Assembly: GCA_947594675.1 (NCBI GenBank)
Contig: CANQEF010000019.1
Coordinates: 1-12,708, forward strand
DNA length: 12,708 nt
Origin: an uncultured Bacilli bacterium
GTDB lineage: Bacteria; Bacillota_I; Bacilli_A; RF39; UBA660
Reading direction: 5' to 3'
Below are positions 9,127-12,708 of the stretch, piece by piece (the stretch's first letter is position 1; each line of letters opens with the position of its first letter). The notes under the pieces were generated by a model. That model was not told the origin of the DNA and ran no database searches. It saw nothing but the letters and a program-made list of their open reading frames with translations. A program made the translations under genes and the position numbers.

Positions 9127-9714
9127 ATTAATTCAACAAATGAAATACTCACCAATTTTTTAAAAACAATTGAATTACTAACAAATAAAGAAATATCCAT
9201 CAATGATGTAGAAGAAAAAATCCCTCAAAATATTTTTAATGAAAATATAAGTGAAATATATAGAATTTACATTACAGAAATTTTAAAAAGTAATAAATGT
9301 AATAAAGAATTAGGACCATTTATAAATAATGGATTAATAGAGGCTTTTTTAAAAATGATTATGAATGGAATGAAAGAAGAATTAAATGAAAATAGACTTT
9401 ATTATGTAGAAACTATTATTATGGAAATATTAATAGATATAATAGGTAAAAAAGATAGCTTAATCCTTTTTTTCACTAAACAAGAATTAATAGTAGAAAC
9501 ATTAAAGAATACTCCTTATAAAAAAACTAATTTATTAAAATATTTAAAGCAACAGTTGAAAAAAGCGTCTATTTATAATGATATATCACAAAGGCAATTA
9601 TCTTCATCAGCTAATGTAATTAATTGTTGTGAGGCACTTAGTGATTGCAAAAATAAATTATCTTATAAAGAAAAGAGTAAAGTCTATGAAAAAAAATTTG
9701 AAAATTATAACTAG
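9127..9714 (+). CDS. Unrecognised 195-aa protein, probable AUU start
   Basis: I do not recognise the family. The frame is open from 9094 to the TAG at 9712-9714, but the first ATG is at 9355. The 230 bases before that ATG still look coding: typical AT-rich codon choice, a balanced soluble composition, and no stop. No ATG, GTG, TTG or CTG occurs in frame before 9355, so AUU at 9127 behind a near-consensus ribosome site is the best start. Starting at 9355 would give only 119 aa with no clear ribosome site. The product looks helical, rich in Lys, Glu, Asn and Ile, with no membrane segment or signal peptide. A Cys cluster near the C-terminus (NCCEALSDC) and a basic tail are the only marked features. 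It follows pgi by 16 bases and overlaps the next gene by 29 bases, so it is co-transcribed. A lost base joining it to the pgi frame is a less likely explanation. Confidence 0.6.
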   Translation: MNSTNEILTNFLKTIELLTNKEISINDVEEKIPQNIFNENISEIYRIYITEILKSNKCNKELGPFINNGLIEAFLKMIMNGMKEELNENRLYYVETIIMEILIDIIGKKDSLILFFTKQELIVETLKNTPYKKTNLLKYLKQQLKKASIYNDISQRQLSSSANVINCCEALSDCKNKLSYKEKSKVYEKKFENYN

Positions 9715-10282
9715 TACATTTATATTTATATTTTTAATAATTCTACTACTAGTTATAACACAAAATACTAAAAGTTTTGATTCGGCAATTTATAATTTTC
9801 TAATATCATATCGTTGCTCATTTTTAGATAGCTATTTTAAATTTATAACTATGTTTGGAAATACTAATATGATTATAATAGTATTAGGAATATTAATTCT
9901 AGCTTTTCGAAATAAAAATGCTATAATACTTACCATAAGTACTTTTTCTTGTGTCATAGTTAATTCCTTAGTAAAACATCTCGTTAGAAGAACAAGGCCA
10001 ACAGTAAAGCACTTAATAAAACAAGGCGGCTTTTCTTTTCCTAGTGGTCACACCATGATAGCAATCTGTTTATACGGCTATTTATTATATTTAGTGCAAA
10101 AAAATATTAAAAACAAGCTATTGAAGAATACTCTATCAATATTACTAATCATATTTATTTTATCAATTGCTACTAGTAGAATATATGTTGGAGTCCATTA
10201 TGCAACAGATGTAATAGCTGGCTTATTATTAGGAACTTCATTGCTAATAATAATCATTTCTTATTCAAAAAAAATTAATTAA
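9686..10282 (+). CDS. PAP2-family membrane phosphatase
   Basis: Integral membrane phosphatase of the PAP2 superfamily, 198 aa. The three signature motifs are complete: K97-x6-R104-P105 (KHLVRRTRP), PSGH at 119-122 with His122, and SR-x5-H at 164-171 with His171 as phospho-acceptor, followed by Asp175. Hydrophobic segments lie at about 8-25, 62-73, 80-96, 123-138, 149-162 and 173-192, the usual six-helix layout. Members of this size act on lipid phosphates at the outer membrane face, for example undecaprenyl diphosphate (BcrC type) or phosphatidylglycerophosphate (PgpB type). The sequence alone does not settle which. ATG 9686 is chosen: it opens directly into the first membrane helix and has a weak AAAGAG (9672-9677). 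The GTG at 9629 has no ribosome site and would add a charged 19-residue leader. It overlaps the previous gene by 29 bases, which suggests translational coupling. Confidence 0.9.
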   Translation: MKKNLKIITSTFIFIFLIILLLVITQNTKSFDSAIYNFLISYRCSFLDSYFKFITMFGNTNMIIIVLGILILAFRNKNAIILTISTFSCVIVNSLVKHLVRRTRPTVKHLIKQGGFSFPSGHTMIAICLYGYLLYLVQKNIKNKLLKNTLSILLIIFILSIATSRIYVGVHYATDVIAGLLLGTSLLIIIISYSKKIN

Positions 10283-10299
10283 AGTAGGGGGAATAAATA

Positions 10300-10986
10300 T
10301 TGAAAATAATTGTAAGTAATTTCGATAAAACTTTAATTGATGAAGAAGAAGCTATTTCTACTAAAACAATGCTAGAAATAGATAATTTACGTAATCAAAA
10401 ATATAAATTTATTATAACATCTTCCCGTAATTATGAAGAAATATTAAATTATAATAAATCATATCCATTTATAGATTACATTATCGCTTTAAATGGTAGC
10501 TATGTTTATGACGTAAATAAAAATAAATGTGTTTATAAAAAAAGCATAGCTTATAAGGATATTAAACCAATCCTTCCTCTATTAGATAAAGAACAAGTAG
10601 TTTTTGAAACAGCTAATTCTTCCTTAGAAAGAAAAGAAGTAAAAGAAAATAAATATCCCATTTATCAAATACGAATAAAAAATTATAAAAAAGCAATTTT
10701 AAAGGACTTACTTAACATTACTAACTTAAATATCTCTAAAGAAAATGCTGATTTAATTATAAATAATTCTGATAAATTATCTGCTTACAAAAAAATATTT
10801 TCTGAAAAAAATAATCAATTAACAGTAATAGCTCATGATGAAACAGATTATGATTTATTAAAGCAAGCTAATTATAAGTATATTTTAAAAACAGTAGATC
10901 CATCATTAAAAAAAATATTAAAAAAAGACACTAACTATATTGTAAAAGAAACAATAGAGGATGCACTAAAAAGTATAAAAGATTAA
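10300..10986 (+). CDS. HAD superfamily (Cof/IIB-like) protein with degraded catalytic motifs
   Basis: 228 aa with the order of elements of Cof-type HAD phosphatases: motif I near the N-terminus, the ITSSRNYEEI helix start (39-48, where family members have ATGRxxxE), LNGSYVYD (64-71), a cap region, Lys159 as motif III, and a motif IV region (178-187) with the usual C-terminal tail. Motif I reads SNFDKTL: Asn7 stands where the nucleophilic Asp of DxDGT is expected, with only Asp9 kept. Motif IV (normally GDxxND) reads AHDETDYDLL and is not intact in any alignment. Length is below the usual 260-280 aa. It may be inactive and act by binding, or use altered chemistry. The frame is uninterrupted with normal codon use, so it is not an obvious pseudogene. 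It starts at TTG 10300 behind AGGGGG (10286-10291), 17 bases after the phosphatase gene. Confidence 0.75.
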   Translation: MKIIVSNFDKTLIDEEEAISTKTMLEIDNLRNQKYKFIITSSRNYEEILNYNKSYPFIDYIIALNGSYVYDVNKNKCVYKKSIAYKDIKPILPLLDKEQVVFETANSSLERKEVKENKYPIYQIRIKNYKKAILKDLLNITNLNISKENADLIINNSDKLSAYKKIFSEKNNQLTVIAHDETDYDLLKQANYKYILKTVDPSLKKILKKDTNYIVKETIEDALKSIKD

Positions 10987-11004
10987 CTTCATCTGGAGGT
11001 TTAT

Positions 11005-12597
11005 ATGGGTGATAAGAAAAAAATAATAATTATTATATTATCAATTATCATACTTTTAATAATAACGTTATTTAATTACTTCAATAAAAAAGATTTAGCA
11101 CAGACACTAAAAGAAGATGATTGGCTAAGTAATAATATAGAACTAATAAAAGATAAATCTTTAGGTAATAATATTTATAAAGTATACAAGAATAATGACA
11201 TTTCTATTTATAACTTAAAATATCAAAAAGTTATAACAACTAAAATAAATAACTTAATATCTTCAATGAAAGAAGATTATATAATTATATATAATCCTTA
11301 TGGAACGAACTCCTTAAGTGCTAATGTATATTTTAAAAATCATGATATTAAAGAATTAAAATATGAAATAACTAGTGATAAAATTAATCCATTTAGTAAA
11401 AATTTAAAAATAAATAATGATAATTATGGTTGCCAAATAATAGGGCTTATACCAGGAAAAAGTAATAATATAAGACTAACTTTACTAAAAGAGGATAAAT
11501 CAACTTATTACGATTTTACAATTGATTTAAGCGATATAGAAATTAACGCTGAAAAAAATATTTCTTATGAAGATGGTACTAGTAAAAAAGAATTAAATGA
11601 GGGATTATATGCTATGCTAGGAAATGAATCAGATTATCAAGATTATATTGCTTTATACGATAATTTTGGTACTATAAGAAGTGAATTTCCTATAAAAAAT
11701 AATAAAGCTTATTCTTTAATAAAAAATGATGATTATTTATATTTTAATATATCAAATACTGAAATAATTAGAATGAATAACTTAGGACAAATAACTAATA
11801 TTTATAAAACAGGTAAATATCATATTAAAAATGATTACATTTATTATGAGAATACTCTACTTTTACTAGCAACGGAAAAGAGAAAAGATAGTATAAATGA
11901 TTGTCTAATAAAAATAGATGTTGAAACTAATGAATTAACAGAAGTAATTTCTTTTTCTGATTTTTTTAAAGAATATATTGAAAAATATCAAAAAGGTAAT
12001 AATGAATTAGATTATTTTGATTTTAATTCTTTTGTCATAATGGATAATAATTTAGTAATAAGTAGTAAAGAAACATCTTCTATTTTTAAAATTTCTAATC
12101 CTTTTACAACGCCAAAATTAGAATATATAATAAGTAATGATAGTTTCTGGAAAGATTCATCCTTTAATGATTATGTTTTTAATAAAATAGGTGATTTTAA
12201 AATTCATAGTGGTCAAAATAGCATTCATTTAAAAAAAGAAAGTGCTACTTCTTATTATTTAACATTTTTCAATAATAATTATGGTTTTTCCAAAACAAGA
12301 CCTGATTTCGACTATAACTCTATAAATATAAAAAATAATAATCCTTATCAAGGAGATACATCATATTATTATAGTTATTATATTGATGAAACTAGTAGAA
12401 GTTTTTCTTTAGTCACAAGTTTTGATTTAGAATATTCCGGTATATATGGAAATATAGATATTTTAAATAATTCTAATATTCTAGTTACTTCTTCTACAAA
12501 TGGTACGTTTGCTGAATATGATGATGAACATAATTTAATTAGAAGATTTAAACCTAAAATAAATAAGTATTCAATTTATAAAATAGAAAAAATCTAA
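11005..12597 (+). CDS. Arylsulfotransferase (AssT)-fold protein, membrane-anchored, catalytic residues replaced
   Basis: 530 aa, with one N-terminal hydrophobic segment (about 7-23) after a short basic stretch, so probably a signal anchor with the rest outside the cell. NPYGTNSLSANVYF (97-110) matches the N-terminal domain of arylsulfate sulfotransferases. The rest shows repeated beta-propeller blades with family-like phrases: LDYFDFNS (335-342), LVISSK (350-355), IHSGQN (400-405), LTFFNNNYG (419-427), and YYIDETSRSF near 458. In active AssT enzymes the central site uses His in DWxHxNS, Arg in SSRH and the sulfate-accepting His in QH. Here these positions hold Asp339, Lys355 and Asn405. I infer a propeller that has lost sulfotransfer or does something else. 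Start is firm (GGAGG at 10995-10999, 5 bases before ATG). It follows the HAD-like gene by 18 bases. A different extracellular propeller family cannot be excluded. Confidence 0.65.
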   Translation: MGDKKKIIIIILSIIILLIITLFNYFNKKDLAQTLKEDDWLSNNIELIKDKSLGNNIYKVYKNNDISIYNLKYQKVITTKINNLISSMKEDYIIIYNPYGTNSLSANVYFKNHDIKELKYEITSDKINPFSKNLKINNDNYGCQIIGLIPGKSNNIRLTLLKEDKSTYYDFTIDLSDIEINAEKNISYEDGTSKKELNEGLYAMLGNESDYQDYIALYDNFGTIRSEFPIKNNKAYSLIKNDDYLYFNISNTEIIRMNNLGQITNIYKTGKYHIKNDYIYYENTLLLLATEKRKDSINDCLIKIDVETNELTEVISFSDFFKEYIEKYQKGNNELDYFDFNSFVIMDNNLVISSKETSSIFKISNPFTTPKLEYIISNDSFWKDSSFNDYVFNKIGDFKIHSGQNSIHLKKESATSYYLTFFNNNYGFSKTRPDFDYNSINIKNNNPYQGDTSYYYSYYIDETSRSFSLVTSFDLEYSGIYGNIDILNNSNILVTSSTNGTFAEYDDEHNLIRRFKPKINKYSIYKIEKI

Positions 12598-12651
12598 TTT
12601 ACAAAAATAATTCACAAAAGTTGTGGAAAAACTGGTTCTTAAACATTAAGG

Positions 12652-12679
12652 AGTGGTGAAAGAAATTTTACCACTTTTT
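12652..12679 (+). terminator. Probable intrinsic terminator of the pgi operon
   Basis: AGTGGTGAAA (12652-12661) and TTTTACCACT (12666-12675) form a 10-bp stem with one G-U pair, closed by a GAAA tetraloop and followed by TTTTT (12675-12679). Shape, tetraloop and U-tract fit a Rho-independent terminator 54 bases after the last stop codon. The caution is that the 5' arm also contains AAGGAG..GTG, and the sequence beyond is an open frame (see the next entry). Confidence 0.6.
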
Positions 12680-12708
12680 AAAATACAAAAAAAGACATTA
12701 CAACACAA
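12656..12708 (+). CDS. Possible start of a further gene, cut by the window edge
   Basis: From GTG 12656 the frame is open to the window end and would read (M)KEILPLFKIQKKTLQH, a basic and partly hydrophobic start like that of some membrane proteins. AAGGAG (12648-12653) precedes it, but only 2 bases separate GGAG from the GTG, which is too close for a normal ribosome site. ATT 12665 in the same frame is 11 bases away. It also lies inside the hairpin described above. With only 17 codons visible this is a weak call, recorded so it can be tested against the downstream sequence. Confidence 0.25.
   Translation, partial: MKEILPLFKIQKKTLQH

Noticed and set aside
9629..9685. GTG start at 9629 for the PAP2 phosphatase
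   Set aside because: No Shine-Dalgarno site, an 86-base overlap with the previous gene, and a charged leader before the first membrane helix. ATG 9686 is the better start.
12611..12627. Small hairpin TTCACAA/TTGTGGA and a DnaA-box-like TGTGGAAAA
   Set aside because: A 7-bp stem with a 3-base loop, one G-U pair and no U-tract is not a terminator. The DnaA-box likeness is a single imperfect copy with no cluster, so no origin is claimed.
1..12708. Use of TGA as Trp (Mycoplasma-type code)
   Set aside because: Conserved Trp positions such as DWND and RHHRW are all TGG, and long genes read through without in-frame TGA.
1..12708. CRISPR arrays, insertion sequences, prophage or integration sites
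   Set aside because: No regularly spaced repeats, transposase motifs or terminal inverted repeats were seen. The tRNA gene at the left edge could serve as an attachment site, but no integrase or duplicated tRNA end is visible.

Overview
The window is very AT-rich (well under 30% GC by eye) and gene-dense, with short intergenic gaps, Shine-Dalgarno sites and U-tract terminators. This points to a low-GC Gram-positive lineage (Bacillota, or a wall-poor relative near the Mollicutes). All visible Trp codons are TGG and no TGA interrupts the 2544-codon first gene, including at conserved Trp positions, so the Mycoplasma code (TGA = Trp) is unlikely. I cannot name a species.

Layout: bases 1-57 hold the 5' part of a tRNA-Ser(GCU) gene on the minus strand, cut by the window edge, with its promoter at 77-106. 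Diverging from it, 208-7842 encodes one giant membrane enzyme of the cyclic beta-1,2-glucan synthase type (GT84 transferase, cyclisation domain, GH94 phosphorylase domain). It ends in a hairpin terminator at 7841-7875. A second transcription unit starts at an extended -10 promoter (7872-7900). It reads glucose-6-phosphate isomerase (pgi), an unrecognised 195-aa protein that seems to start at AUU, a PAP2 membrane phosphatase, a HAD-fold protein with damaged catalytic motifs, and a membrane-anchored arylsulfotransferase-fold protein whose catalytic positions are also replaced. Gaps in this unit are -29 to +18 nt. It ends at, or runs through, a 10-bp hairpin at 12652-12679.

How the genes may fit together (inference): pgi feeds glucose-6-phosphate, the precursor of the UDP-glucose that a GT84 enzyme uses. 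The PAP2 phosphatase fits lipid-carrier or phospholipid turnover in the envelope. The last gene would be exposed outside the membrane. The most notable points are a complete cyclic glucan synthase in this type of genome, the probable AUU start, and two consecutive genes that keep an enzyme fold but appear to have lost its catalytic residues.
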